64,000 nucleotides of DNA. It comes from Liolophura sinensis (Eukaryota > Mollusca > Polyplacophora > Chitonida > Chitonidae). A program made the position numbers and the translations under genes. Positions 22,491 to 35,046 of this stretch are shown here, one piece after another. A model generated the notes under the pieces. It saw nothing but the letters and a program-made list of their open reading frames with translations, had not been told where the DNA came from and made no database searches. The DNA is taken from positions 33,720,810 through 33,784,809 of the forward strand of contig NC_088304.1 in assembly GCF_032854445.1 (NCBI RefSeq). The letters are read 5' to 3'. Position 1 is the stretch's first letter. Every line of letters begins with the position of its first letter.

Positions 22491-25400
22491 ACCGATACTT
22501 GCAATAATTCCATATGTACTCACAGCTCTTAAATTGAAGTAGTGCTTGTAGTTAAATCTATTGTAACTAAAGTGCAAATTTCCCCATAATCACGGCATTT
22601 TCATTGGGCATTGCATTTATTATTCTTTAGATAAATGCAGAGAATTCATGACATCCATCTACTGGAGACATGTCTTAAAGATGTTGCCACAAAACTGTCG
22701 CACATTTTAGATTGTTGGGAATTTTGCACTTCAAAGGCAATGAAATAGCGTGCCGACCACGCAGGGCCCTGTCACACAAAGCGGTTATGTACCGACTGAT
22801 TATACTTGTCATACTTAAATGTTATATGCACAAAAAGAAAAAAAAGCAAGAGTAGACTGAAATATATGGTGATAAAAGAAGTACACGTAACAGAAAATCG
22901 CTTCTACCAAAAATATACATTTTTGGGGGAGGGAGGGAAGGGGCTGTTTGAATTGTGATATCGCCCTGTCCGGATAAATAAAGCACGGTTTGTTTGACGC
23001 AATTATCTCCGATCCATGAATTATCTTCAACATGTCGGGAGATTTCTGGGCACGTACAGACTTAATCAGGCCGGATTGTACAATATTTGATTACTTATTT
23101 CATTGGTGTTGAATGCCCTAATCTAGGCTGTTTCACGTTTTCGAAACGGAAGTAGCTGAGTGAACTATTGGCCTGTGACAAAAAACTGGAGAACTTTACA
23201 TTTGATTCACTTGTTTTCACCAATGTGCTTGCCGTAATGGTGGAAGGGACCACTACCACTCTCTTCATTCAACTTAACATGTCCGCCGAAATGATTACAG
23301 AAATCGATCACCTATTCTATTGTCTTCAAGAATTCGTAATTCGAATCAGCACAGCATGGAGAAGAAAAGACTTAGTCGGTACTATAATGTGCGTGTACTT
23401 TATACACTCCCTACACTCAAAATATCGAAATAAAGGGGGAAAATGGTAGGCAAAATGAAACTCCAATCAAGTCCTTTTGGAGGTGGATTTATGTTGTGTC
23501 AAGTACACTGCTACACGGAGTTTTCCTTGTTTTTCCTATTATTAAATTGTATGATAAAGATGATAAATGGTCTGTGTGTTGATGCACGTAATATTGCACG
23601 GGGGTTTCTGCTTCGAACAGAAGCATAAAACGTGATGTTCTTCTGTGCAGGGGGGGCATGGTCAGGCTTGCCTCTGAAATCACATGCTGACTGAACAACA
23701 GACGAGGAGAATTAGACAGGACTTAATGAATGGAAGGCACAGGACCGAAGCATCCAAGAAAATCAAGTGAAGACCCATAATAACCAAGATGCTATTGACT
23801 GTGGGGCCTTGAATCTTAAACTGTTATTACATTACCGGGCCATTCATCAACAGACGTTGACAAGGTGCAATTGCCATAGAATCCAAAGCGCGACCAGCGT
23901 CCTGCAAAGACAATTTGACAAACGCTGGCATTTCCGACCAGGGAAATTATCTTCTCTGAAATCGGAGAGCAGGACAAAGCTGTCGTCTTTCTGTCTAGCA
24001 GATAACGTCCAACCTAATTTTCCCCTTCGTTTGAATTTAATGAGGATTACACTAAATAATCGGGTCGCAAATAAAAAGGTTTGCTTTAGCGGCGTGGAGG
24101 AAATTGGCCTGATCAATGGGACGTGTTGCTGAGGTCAGGTCGGGCCAAAGCTCTCGGTCACCAGGGCCCGACCAAGGCGACACAAATATTCCCCTATTAA
24201 CAGCTTGGCTGGTTTCTTCCGCCCAAACCCATATTTACAGCTGTCTTACCGAGTTATTGGAAGAATTTCCGAAGAGTGCTATAATTGAATTAGATTTGGC
24301 GTTATAAAGAGTTGCCAAACTGTTGAAAGAGGCATTGAAGCTGTCTGAATAACGTTCTTGAAAGATCTACAGCAATTTCCGAAACCCAAATAATTCCTAC
24401 CCTGGCTCCAGTTTTATTATCCGCCAAGCGAGCGGAAACCTCTGGGGACTTCGATTACCCGATAAATATCGATCTCTTACTCGCCACAGCGATATTAATT
24501 CACGGGCCTGTTGCTTTGTGGTGACAACAGACCACCCAAGGGGAAAAGACAAAGCGTGTGAAATTTGATCGACCTGAATTTTGGCGTGACTCAATACGTT
24601 ACGATGATTTACTTCCACTACGGAATTTCCATTTTAATGATCTTAAAGCCCTGTGGCGCTTTGGGTACATAGCGATTTAGCTTCATATCGTTTAAACATT
24701 TTTATCTTCCCTGTGTTGTGTGTCGGCTAAAGCCAAGGAGAACAGATCGGGCACTGGGCTATACACTATAGTCTCTCGTAGTAAATTGTGTTTATAGTTG
24801 ATGTTTACAAAGAGTCACCATGTATTCTGATTTATCTGAAATGTCCACCGCATGACGTTTCAGTTATGTAGCACTAAAGATGCATAATCTTATTGGCACT
24901 CGCTTGGCGCGAAAAGACAACGCCGTAGTGTCTTCGAAGCAATGGTGTGTAATCAAGAAAACAAATGTTCAATGAAATTTGAATCTTCTGTTGCATGATA
25001 AATATATGCACACTATTTTTTTGTCAAAAACTAAATAAATTAATTAATTAAGTGATTATGTACATATACATCAAACTTACCTGCCATGACACCAAAATTA
25101 CTAATTTTGAATATTAGGAAGTATATAATCCACCCGAATTTGAGCAAAAGTGTTAGAATTGTAACAGTGTGTTATCGTTTCATAGTTTCGCAGTGTCGTG
25201 TCATCGCTTCGTCCCATCGTTCTATTGCTTTGCCCCATCGTTCCATCGGTTCGTTTCATCGTTTGTCTATGGAACGATAGTAAGATGATGGCCGCAACCA
25301 GCTTCCATCGTTTGGTGCATTTTTGAACAGTGTATATAAGGTGATATAACTTAAATTCATGTTTGGAATTCTGAACTTGAGTCACGTCTACGCGGTGTAT

Positions 25401-27508
25401 TTTTACAGCCCTTGGGGCAATTATTTTAACAGCCTTTTATCTCAAATGGCGCTGGTATAGATGCAAAAACCGAGAAAAAACGGATTAGAGTCTGCTGTAT
25501 TTGTCAGCTGCTAGGATCATGTCCACTGATCGCCCGATGGGAACGCCGCCAGGGAATAGCAGGGTGGTACTGTAGCTGATTCTAACCTACTCTGCCGGAC
25601 CTGACGCCGCATACTAATGACGTGGGGAGGAAACTTAATCTTAGATAAAAACAACCTTGGCTCTACTTGCTGAAGTGTTTGACGATTCTCTGCATTTTGA
25701 GAAAATGAAAAAAATGTCTTAGCAGGTTTATCTATCATCAGAAGTGATGATTTTGTTTCATTTTTATGTAGATGAATGCCTAAAAAAGAGTCCCGTTCTT
25801 GTGCAGTTTAGACATACACTACCCAGATCTCGGAAGAAACAGCTTCTTGAATTTATTGTACACCGCAGTTGTTTTACGTATGTCTAATAACGTTGAATGG
25901 TAACTGTAAGAACATTCGAATTTTCACCGAAACTTTCCTGTACAAAAACATTAGTATTTATTTATTTGACTGATGTTTTACGCCGTACTACGAAAGAAAA
26001 AAAAAAACATGAAAAAACTGTGTCTAGTTCATAACTTCACACTATGCGAAGGCCAATTCAAGAAATAAAACCTGACTGCATTGTTATTAAAGGTCGTCGA
26101 CTGAGGACTTTGATTGAGAGAGTGACTGATTGCACGATTTAATTGGACGATTCCGTTCAGGATCTTGAAGAATAGAAGTAAATGATTTCATAACTCCAGC
26201 GGTTGATTGATTAGCTATTGATCTCCTTAATTATTGAACTGATTGGCAGCATTGATGCATATTGTTGAATTGTTCATTTGTTTTAGGACTGGATATCTGA
26301 TTTATTGCCTGATAGAATTACTATGATTTATTAGCTGACGGCACTACTGGTCGATTGGCTATGTTCTAATCATTTAATGACTCAAATTCGTATCACCAAT
26401 GTTGCTGACAATACATAATGCTGGGCCGCCTATATTAACAGATATGCAGAAGACAAGAAGTACAAAAGTAGCCTACAGACAGCAAGTCGTCCTTATTGGA
26501 TGTCATCCGGCGATGCCATTGGTACTTGAGTAATCTCATTTTCAGTCCGATAAGCACAGTAACATGCCCTTGCATCATCTGGCCGATAGTCGCTGTCATA
26601 ACTGTAATCCTGTATCGCTCTCCTTCGGAGCACTCCATCAATAAATAGCCATTTGCTATTAACCTCCAAGATCCGTGTCGGATTATACCGAAGACATAGC
26701 GGATCAATACATGCAAATTCGTCGAGAACATCAATATTTCCAATACAATCCCTCCTGTTGTTTTTTCCCGGCTTTGGCGCCCTGGACTAAGACGCAAGCC
26801 ACGGGATCGGCCAATGGCTAACCTCAAACTCCAAATTTGCATACAATTTGACGGTTTCTTCAGGAACTGGCTGACCGAGCGAGTGGCGTTCATTGGCGAA
26901 CACCCCAAAATTAATCCCGTTCCGCGCGACCTTAGAGGGCTATAATTCAGATGCGAAGGGTTAACACATAGCGTCTTGCTTTAACAATCTCCTCGCACCG
27001 TGGAATTATCGGCGAAATCAAATTTGAATCAGATTCTAAGTGTTTCTGTTCCCCACCGGCATTACGTCTGGTCTCGGGCTAGCTGCGTCTGGCGACAAGA
27101 CGCCGTGGCGCCATTGCCCCAGACTCCTTCACCCTTCTTTCCAGAATAAAAGCCCCCCTCTCTTCCTGAAAATGTTTCCTGATGACCACCTACCTTTGAA
27201 GCAACCACGACATCTTGTCATGGATACGGCCACTGTTTCCTTCACTTTTATGTCTAACTTCATGTCGGCTGTTGTTGTAGTCCCACTTTCCTTGTTTCGG
27301 TGAAAGTTTTTCAGAATGGTTAGCTTCCACATAACGGCTTGCAAATCTAACGGCCTTCTGTAAGAAAGGGTTCTGTGGTAAAGCAATGGACCACAAATGG
27401 TACCAAGTGGGCACGCAGCTACGTTACGTGGCTGATAACTTTGACCGCGGTAAAAGTTTGGTCCGACCGGCGGTACAAGTGAAACTCGAGATTTCGGGAG
27501 CACTGACA

Positions 27509-27573
27509 ATGTCCGAAACAGGACTCCTTCTATCCCTACAACTCCTGTCTGTGCTGCTTGTCTTCATCAAAAG
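27509..27573 (+). CDS. Candidate first coding exon of an unidentified secreted or membrane protein (signal-peptide-like)
   Basis: ATG with A at -3 is followed by 21 codons plus two bases, then a consensus donor (AAAAG/gtagga). The peptide is MSETGLLLSLQLLSVLLVFI plus KR, a hydrophobic run typical of a signal peptide or signal anchor. The frame is also open upstream to an ATG at 27386, so the true start is unclear. No following exon was recognised up to 36 kb. The gene would have to continue with long introns, or the signal is chance. No family can be named. Confidence 0.3.
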
Positions 27574-27797
27574 GTAGGATCAAAATCTTCTGTCCTCTTT
27601 ACCTATTTTATTATTTGGAGTACTTTTTTTCTTCAACAACAATTCAAGATGGTTCCACATGGCATTGGTCATGTGCAAAGGAAGAAAAGTGTGACATGGG
27701 GCAACACAGAGTAATAGATCTATAACAAGACATCTGTTTCCTGTGCGATATATATACACATTAGGAAACTTAACTTTGCATTATTTTATACATACGA

Positions 27798-27966
27798 AAA
27801 AACACTTGTGTTGAAATTATTACAATAACTTGTGTTTCTTTCATTCAACACAGAAATTTATTTATGGAATACTACAAAAAACTTGTGTGTTCTGCAACAA
27901 GTATTGTGTATAACATCCAGCACATCTTGTATTCAATTCTTTCAACACAAGTGTTTGTAATTGTGT
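27798..27966. mobile_element. Small inverted-repeat (MITE-like) element
   Basis: ACACTTGTGTTGAAA on the left is matched by TTTCAACACAAGTGT on the right, about 130 bp apart. The interior repeats ACTTGTGT words. No coding capacity. No second full copy was seen. Confidence 0.5.
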
Positions 27967-28986
27967 GTAGAATATTTATGGACGACCAGTGTATGTTTTC
28001 AATTGTAACGTGAATTCGATTTTCTTCTCAAGAATGGCAAACCTTGCATAGTAACCCTTCTTATCAATAGCCTACAAATCTATAAATATTAAGAGGATAT
28101 TAGAGTTACAAATTACAGAGGACAGCAAGCAAAGTAACAAAACAACTAACCATTCCATTTGCAACACTTGTGCCGATAGGTTATGAGTTCGAGGCTCAAG
28201 CTTTCTAATTTGTTTACTCACTTTTATTACAGTAAAACATACGCATTTATCCTTTGACGTTAATTTTCTTTTTAAATACTTCTAGGGTTTCTTCAGGAAA
28301 ATATACCACCTACATGTACACCTCTATATTCTCAACTGCCTTTAACATCCATTAACTATAAGTAGGTATGTTCATTTTTTTATTTTAAGGTATAGTTTTT
28401 ATCAATCATGACAGTCGGTACGCGGATTTGGTGATAAAGACGAGCCCCAACAAACATTTGCTTGATATTTTACATCCCGGTGACATTTTCGAAAAGTTTT
28501 ACGCGTTTTTATGTGAGAAACAAAGCACGAGGAAGTGATTGATAAAGACCTACAAAACAGATACGAGAATACCGACTGTGCTTGATCGCACTTTATTATG
28601 CGTAAAGAAAACATGCCTAAATTCTACAGATTTAATTCTTTGTTTCACACCACACTCGAGAACATTTCACTTACATGGCGGCAGTCACGTTTATATGAGT
28701 GAATAGAATCCGATAAAAGCCCTGAAGGAACCACCGGGGTTCGTTATGTACCTGGCAATCCTGACCTAAAGCCGCATCCGACCCCATTGGTCAATTGACC
28801 AGCCAGTCGTCTTCCATGAGGCTACCGACGACAAACTGCCGCACCTGACTTTCCCTAACCCAGATTATTCTTCAGAACAGCGTAAAACTCCAATCAAATA
28901 AATAAATAAAGCTTCTTCCGCTAGGTGGACATTTCTAGAAATGACCAAAAGACTCAATTCGAAGGTTATCACTCACCAGAATCTCC

Positions 28987-30920
28987 ACAACAGATACGTA
29001 CAAAACATGTATAACGTCCTGGTCACTGTCATTTACAGCAGATGTCCCACAAATATGTATGACGTCCTAGTCACTGTCATGTACAGCAGATGTCCCACAT
29101 ACATGTATAACATCCTGGTCACTGTCATTTACAGCAGATGTCCCACAAATATGTATAACCTCAGGATCACTGTCATTTACAGCAGATGTCCCACATACAT
29201 GTATGACGTCCTGGCCACTGTCATTTACAACAGATGTCCCACAAACATGTATAACATCCTAGTCACTGTCATTTACAGCAGATGTCCCACAAATATGTAT
29301 AACCTCCCGATCACTGTCATTTACAGCAGATGTCCCACATACATGTATAACGTCCTGGTCACTGTCATTTACAGCAGATGTCCCACAAACATGTATGACG
29401 TCCTGGTCACTGTCATTTACAGCAGATGTCCCACAAACATGTATAACATCCTGGTCACTGTCATTTACAGCAGATGTCCCACAAACATTATAACATCCTG
29501 GTCATTCTCATTTACAGCAGATGTCCCACAAACCTGTATAACATCCTGGTCACTGTCATTTACAACAGACGTCCCACAAACATGTGTAACATCCTGGTCA
29601 CTGTCATTTACAGCAGACGTCCCACAAACATGTATGACGTCCTGATCACTGTCATTTACAGCAGATGTCCCACAAACATTATAACATCCTGGTCATTCTC
29701 ATTTACAGCAGACGTCCCACAAACATGTAAGACATCCTGGTCACTGTTATTTACAGCAGACGGCCCACAAACATGTATAACGTCCTAGTCACCTTGATTT
29801 ACAGCAGATGTCCCACATACATGTATAACATCCTAGTCACCGTCATTTACAGCGGATGTCCCACAAACATGTATAACATCCTGGTCACTGTCATTTACAG
29901 CAGATGTTCCACAAATATGTATAACGTCCTGGTCACTGTCATTTACAGCAGATGTCCCACAAACATGTATGACGTCCTGGTCACTGTCATTTACAGCAGA
30001 TGTCCCACAAACATGTATAACATCCTGGTCACTGTCATTTACAGCAGATGTCCCACATACATGTATGACGTCCTGGTCACTGTCATTTACAGCAGATGTC
30101 CCACAAACATGTATGACATCCTGGTCACTATCATTTACAACAGATGTCCCACAAACATGTATAACATCCTGGTCACTGTCATTTACAGCAGATGTCCCAC
30201 ATACATGTATGACGTCCTGGTCACTGTCATTTACAGCAGACGTCCCACAAACATGTATAACATCCTGGTCATTCTCATTTACAGCAGATGTCCCACAAAC
30301 CTGTATAACGTCCTGGTCACTGTCATTTACAGCAGATGTCCCACAAACATGTATGACATCCTGGTCACCGTGATTTACAGCAGACGTCCCACAAAACATG
30401 TATGACGTCCTGGTCACTGTCATTTACAGCAGACGGCCCACAAATATGTATGACGTCCTGGTCACTGTCATTTACAGCAGACGTCCCACAAACATGTATA
30501 ACGGCCTGGTCACTGTCATTTACAGCAGATGTCCCAGAAACATGTATGACGTCCTGGTCACTATCATTTACAGGAGACATCCCACAAACATGTATGACAT
30601 CCTGGTCACTGTCATTTACAGCAAACGTCCCACAAACATGTATGACATCCTAGTCACTGTCATTTACAGCAGATGTCCCACAAACATGTAGGACGTCCTA
30701 GTCACTTTCATTTACAGCGGATGTCCCACAAACATGTATAACGGCCTGGTCACTATCATTTACAGCAGATGTCCCAGAAACATGTATGACGTCCTGGTCA
30801 CTCTCATTTACAGGAGATATCCCACAAACATGTATGACGTCCTGGTCACCGTCATTTACAGCGAACGTCCCACAAACATGTATGACATCCTAGTCACTGT
30901 CATTTACAGTAGGTGGTGGC
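28987..30920 (+). repeat. 48-bp minisatellite, about 40 copies
   Basis: The unit is CATGTATGACGTCCTGGTCA followed by CTGTCATTTACAGCAGATGT and CCCACAAA (48 bp, 16 codons). Variants (ATAACATCC, TACATG) mix along the array. Several frames on both strands stay open for 100-230 codons only because of the period. No start context, splice partner or non-repeat coding sequence supports a gene. Confidence 0.95.
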
Positions 30921-31261
30921 AGTATTTATATTATATTATCAGAAAAATACCCGCTGCTGTTACTTTTTTTGATTTCAGTCGTTGTGCCGCTCCGTAATAG
31001 ACACTACAGCTATGGAAAAGAATCCGTTTTATACAATACTGAGACTGTTTGATACTAAGAATATCCATCTGTACAAACATCTTTCATTAACAATTAACAA
31101 ATAATTATTTTGAAAAAGAAATTCTGTAAAAACTGAACAATTTAGGGATTTCATTTATTTAAAAACTAATTACTTTGAATGCCACTTGGGCAAGAAGTAT
31201 ATATTTAACGACACCGTGTCTATAACTTCCACAATTTGTTTATAATTTTATAATCTGTTAA

Positions 31262-31268
31262 AACATGT

Positions 31269-31299
<31 letters not shown>

Positions 31300-31440
31300 C
31301 TCCACTGGTGTTTAACGCCGCGCACAAGAGTTTTCACTGACTGGACGGCGGGAAGGATTATGGTCGGAGGAAATCACCAGCCCTCGCCCAGTTCTATAGA
31401 CATACCTCCTGAGGGCAACCTGAAGCCGAAGGTCAAGAAC
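31262..31440 (-). mobile_element. Degenerate family-1 SINE with expanded TTTA tail
   Basis: About nine TTTA units are followed by CCACTGGTGTTTAACGCCG, GGATTATGGTCGGAGGAAAT and ATACCTCCTGAGG. Confidence 0.65.
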
Positions 31441-31719
31441 GTCACGTTTAGGAAAATCTGCCATCCTACATCAGTTTTTACCTGAAATGCTAACATTTGT
31501 ATTATGGATATGTATATACAAGTACAGCCCAAAGCGCGTATTCTGTATTTTATCGGTATTGATGAATACTTTGTAAATGGTCGTCAGGTCATTTGCGCGC
31601 AACAAAAGACTTGTGACGTGCAAGTCCTAATTCACACTAGCGCCACCTGTTGTGGGGAAGAAAACCCGCCGGTATCCCATTGCTTTCACAGGGAATGGAA
31701 CGAAAAGTAACTTTGTCAC

Positions 31720-31905
31720 GAGACGGGGTGGTGGGACATCGGATGTGTTGGATCCAAGTTCGCTGACGACCACTTGCCCTCCACCACTATGACCTGTGTA
31801 GCTGCACATGTGGGAGAGTTGGCCAGTAAACCGCCAAAGGTCAATGGTTTACTCCGACTTGCTCTATCCATAATACTGACCGCAAATTTTGTCAATTCGT
31901 GAAAA
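31720..31905 (+). mobile_element. SINE-like element, family 2 (partial)
   Basis: GTTGGCCAGTAAACCGCCAA, then AGGTCAATGGTTTACTCCGA and the tail CATAATACTGACCGCA, resemble the family-2 body at 6700-6800. Confidence 0.45.
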
Positions 31906-31924
31906 AAAATGAGAATAGTAAGTT

Positions 31925-32091
31925 ATATTCAACATAATATCCTGTTAGTCTAACAGAATCTTTACGTTGAATTAAATAGAACATATGTGTTATATTTAAC
32001 CGAACAACCTGCTGCAATAGTAGAATACATTCTAGCATCACTCAGACGATACATTTTCTGTTAAAATGAACAGATTAAGTTTTGAGTGCTT
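31925..32091 (+). mobile_element. Truncated copy of the inverted-repeat element at 62792-63052
   Basis: AGAATACATTCTAGCATCAC, TCAGAC, TGTTAAAAT and CAGATTAAGTTTTGAG match the right arm at 62980-63050. The block at 31965-32020 matches the inverse complement of 62870-62930. The left terminus is missing. Confidence 0.65.
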
Positions 32092-34536
32092 AAGAAAAAA
32101 ACGGAACATGCATTTGTTTTTTACAGGTGAAACCTTAGCCTGTGAAACGTTGGGATTTCGAGGTTTGGAGAAAATACGATATGTGCTAATCACTAAAGCG
32201 GAATTCAATGGTTGAGAAGACTGCTTGTTTCTTCCAGAAGCCGCATGGAATTCACAACATTTGAAGAGGCAAAATCCTTAGGCTTTGGAGATGCCGCAAA
32301 TGAACCCAGGCGGATTTCAAAACTCGTCGGCGTGCATGTGGAGCACATAATAAGCTCTGGTTTTTGTTTGGAAAATTGGTGTAAATAACTGTTATTTCTC
32401 GTACAAGGATTAGCTTCACGCGCAAAAACATTTCGCCACTGTGAGAGAAATGATGAGGGAGAAGGGTGATGAGTACAAGTGTCAGTGAAGCAATCTGTGG
32501 ACAGTTATGAGCTGTTTGGCACTGTCACTCCACTACGTCTGGATCCGTAAGCCGGACAAACTTTGAGAAAAGAATGACAGGAGTGGATGACAAAAGACGT
32601 AATCATGGACAATGGAATTGGCTGGCGAGCCGCAGGCAGACTCTTGTCGCCGTCTTGCTAGCCAGTGTCGCCATGCAGCTGTTGTTGGAGACACCAACTG
32701 GCAGCGGGAGACAAAAGGCACTTCATTTATCCCCTTGAACTGACTCAACTCGCTGTCCAAGAAAAGAGCCACTGTTAGACTCTGGCCTCATCCTTTTATT
32801 TGCTAAACCATCGGGCAATCAGGAAACTGATTTTACACGTCGTGTAATCTGATACAACCCCCGGCTGCGACGATGAAAGACAATCGGATTGTTGCTGATA
32901 GAGGAAATTGCGCGGAACAGACGTGTCCGAAGGCGACCACTGGAGATGGAAAAGACATGGACTGTGAAGAGACACAGGAGGCAGTTGTGGTGGGGTGGGA
33001 GTGGGTTGTGGGGGGAGCCATGTACAGTGTGTCTGAGAATGGGTGAGCTTGTAACCGTTGGCATAACATCGAAATTGCAATTCAAAAAGTTGATAAATAA
33101 ATGCAAAAAGTAAAAAAAAAAATATTGTGGAATCCTATTAAAAGAACAAACTCATGCAAGTGTAAAATCTATCACTTTAATTTAGTGTTAACTGTGGGCT
33201 GAGATTGTTTTAAGGGTTCTGGAAATTCATACTACATGTAGTAGTTCCATAATGTCACACACGAAGTTGTTTTTAAGATAAGTATAATGCTTAGCTTAAC
33301 TTTACAAAAAACCCAACTTGTCATAGATTTAACTGACCATAGCACATGTGAGTTGGAAGTTTTACTATCAGGACAGCGTTACATGTAAAAGTTAGTGTTA
33401 AAACTACGGTTCACGTTTGGATATCAAAACTAGCTTTGTGGATAATCGTACTCAGAAATACGTGTATCACATGTAACCATACATTGTTTTAGACACTATA
33501 GGTAAGTGAAAAAAAAACAAAAACACATTTCTAATTCACTCAAATGTGAGCCAGACTTGGCACGCAGAGCAATCAACTTGAACAATGTACGCTACCTTAA
33601 CTATAAAACATATTCGAATGTTTATGGGATATATTTTAAGAAAGTTTGTTAAAAGTTCACAAATTCACATATTTAACATTCGCATAACAAACTTGATTGT
33701 CAGTTTTTGCTCGTTCATTTTGCGCTATATACGAATGAAGAATGATCCTATTTTTGTAAAAATTAGATATTTTGCAAACGAAGAATTTCTTCTACCATCT
33801 AGACGTTATAACTGTAAATATATACATATAGATTTTCTGTAATTGTCGAATGTTTACAAAATTGACAAGGGTTGTGTCGGCAAAACTATTCAACATTTCA
33901 GATGAAAACTGTCACATTTCTGCTATGTCTGACATAGTGTTGTATGTATTTTAACGATGTGGCAGATCATACAGTTATTAGCTGAGAAAAACGAATTAAA
34001 TATAACTGTTATTTGCTGTGTCCAGCAATTTCTTGAACCACATTGTATATGCGTGTCATCTGAACCCGCGCCTGAATCAGAAAATCCGAAAGATTTGAAC
34101 GTTGAAGTTATCTTGAACTAATGTAGCACAATTCCACCTTCTGCAATTCTTTTTTCGAATTAAAGCGATTTTAAATTTCTTGAATTCAAAGGTGTACGAG
34201 TTCTGTTTTTTTTTAACTAATGGTTCGACGAAATCTGCTAATCATAACCTCATACAATTTTACGAACAGTGCGAAACATAATATAGTTGTCAGATGTTGG
34301 CTTTACAAATAATTGATCAACTGGCTGATTGACCGATATATATTATTGTATTAGCCCATATATGACAAACTTTCTCAAGTGACGTAGCGCATACAAACCA
34401 TATGATTGATGGACAAGTGGTCTTCAGCTAGCATAAGACGTTTTAAACGGCCCACAAGATATCCAACAAGCGTTGATGAACGAATGAACGAACCGAGATC
34501 AATGAAAGATGAGACTGGAGGAATCCTGAAGTCCTC

Positions 34537-35046
34537 TGTCCAAGTCCGAGAGCCCGTGCCTCATTGAGCCAGTGAGTGTAAGTCACCCACCACTACCACT
34601 TATTTCCTATGTCCAAGTCCGAGAGCCCGTGCCTCATTGAGCCAGTGAGTGTAAGTCACCCACCACTACCACTTATTTCCTATGTCCAAGTCCGAGAGCC
34701 CGTGCCTCACTGAGCCAGTGAGTGTAAGTCACCCACCACTACCACTTATTTCCTATGTCCAAGTCCGAGAGCCAGTGCCTCATTGAGCCAGTGAGTGTAA
34801 GTCACCCACCACTACCACTTATTTCCTATGTCCAAGTCCGAGAGCCAGTGCCTCATTGAGCCAGTGAGTGTAAGTCACCCACCACTACCACTTATTTCCT
34901 ATGTCCAAGTCCGAGAGCCCGTGCCTCACTGAGCCAGTGAGTGTAAGTCACCCACCACTACCACTTATTTCCTATGTCCAAGTCCGAGAGCCCGTGCCTC
35001 ATTGAGCCAGTGAGTGTAAGTCACCCACCACTACCACTTATTTCGA
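34537..35046 (+). repeat. 73-bp tandem repeat, seven copies
   Basis: The unit begins TGTCCAAGTCCGAGAGCCCG and ends CCACTACCACTTATTTCCTA. Copies are nearly identical (CCCG/CCAG, CATT/CACT variants), so the expansion is recent. Confidence 0.96.

Larger units (their letters stand above)
20433..27508. other. FBXW8 3' flank and spacer, no gene supported
   Basis: 20433-21340 is probably 3' UTR. Two SINE-like pieces lie at 22030-22150 and 22275-22490. From about 23700 to 24700 and 26440 to 27500 the sequence is more balanced in base composition and free of repeats, unlike the surrounding AT-rich DNA. No exon was recognised there. A short TTCCATCGTT-type degenerate repeat lies at 25180-25315. Confidence 0.5.
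30921..34536. other. Spacer, no gene supported
   Basis: It holds a TTTA microsatellite with a degenerate family-1 SINE (31262-31440), a family-2 SINE piece and a truncated MITE copy. 32100-33080 is relatively repeat-free complex sequence; the rest is AT-rich. I see no exon. Confidence 0.5.

Noticed and set aside
23168-23449. 93-codon frame in the spacer
   Set aside because: Opens with a non-ATG codon, and neither a domain nor partner exons were found.
26435-26908. 157-codon minus-strand frame
   Set aside because: No recognisable domain, odd composition, no splice partners. The block may instead be non-coding conserved DNA.
28941-30997. Several long open frames on both strands over the 48-bp array
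   Set aside because: The period is a multiple of three, so absence of a stop in one unit opens the whole array. No non-repeat coding sequence.
34537-35046. Possible CRISPR-like array (regular 73-bp period)
   Set aside because: The whole unit repeats, with no unique spacers, in an animal genome. It is a plain tandem repeat.
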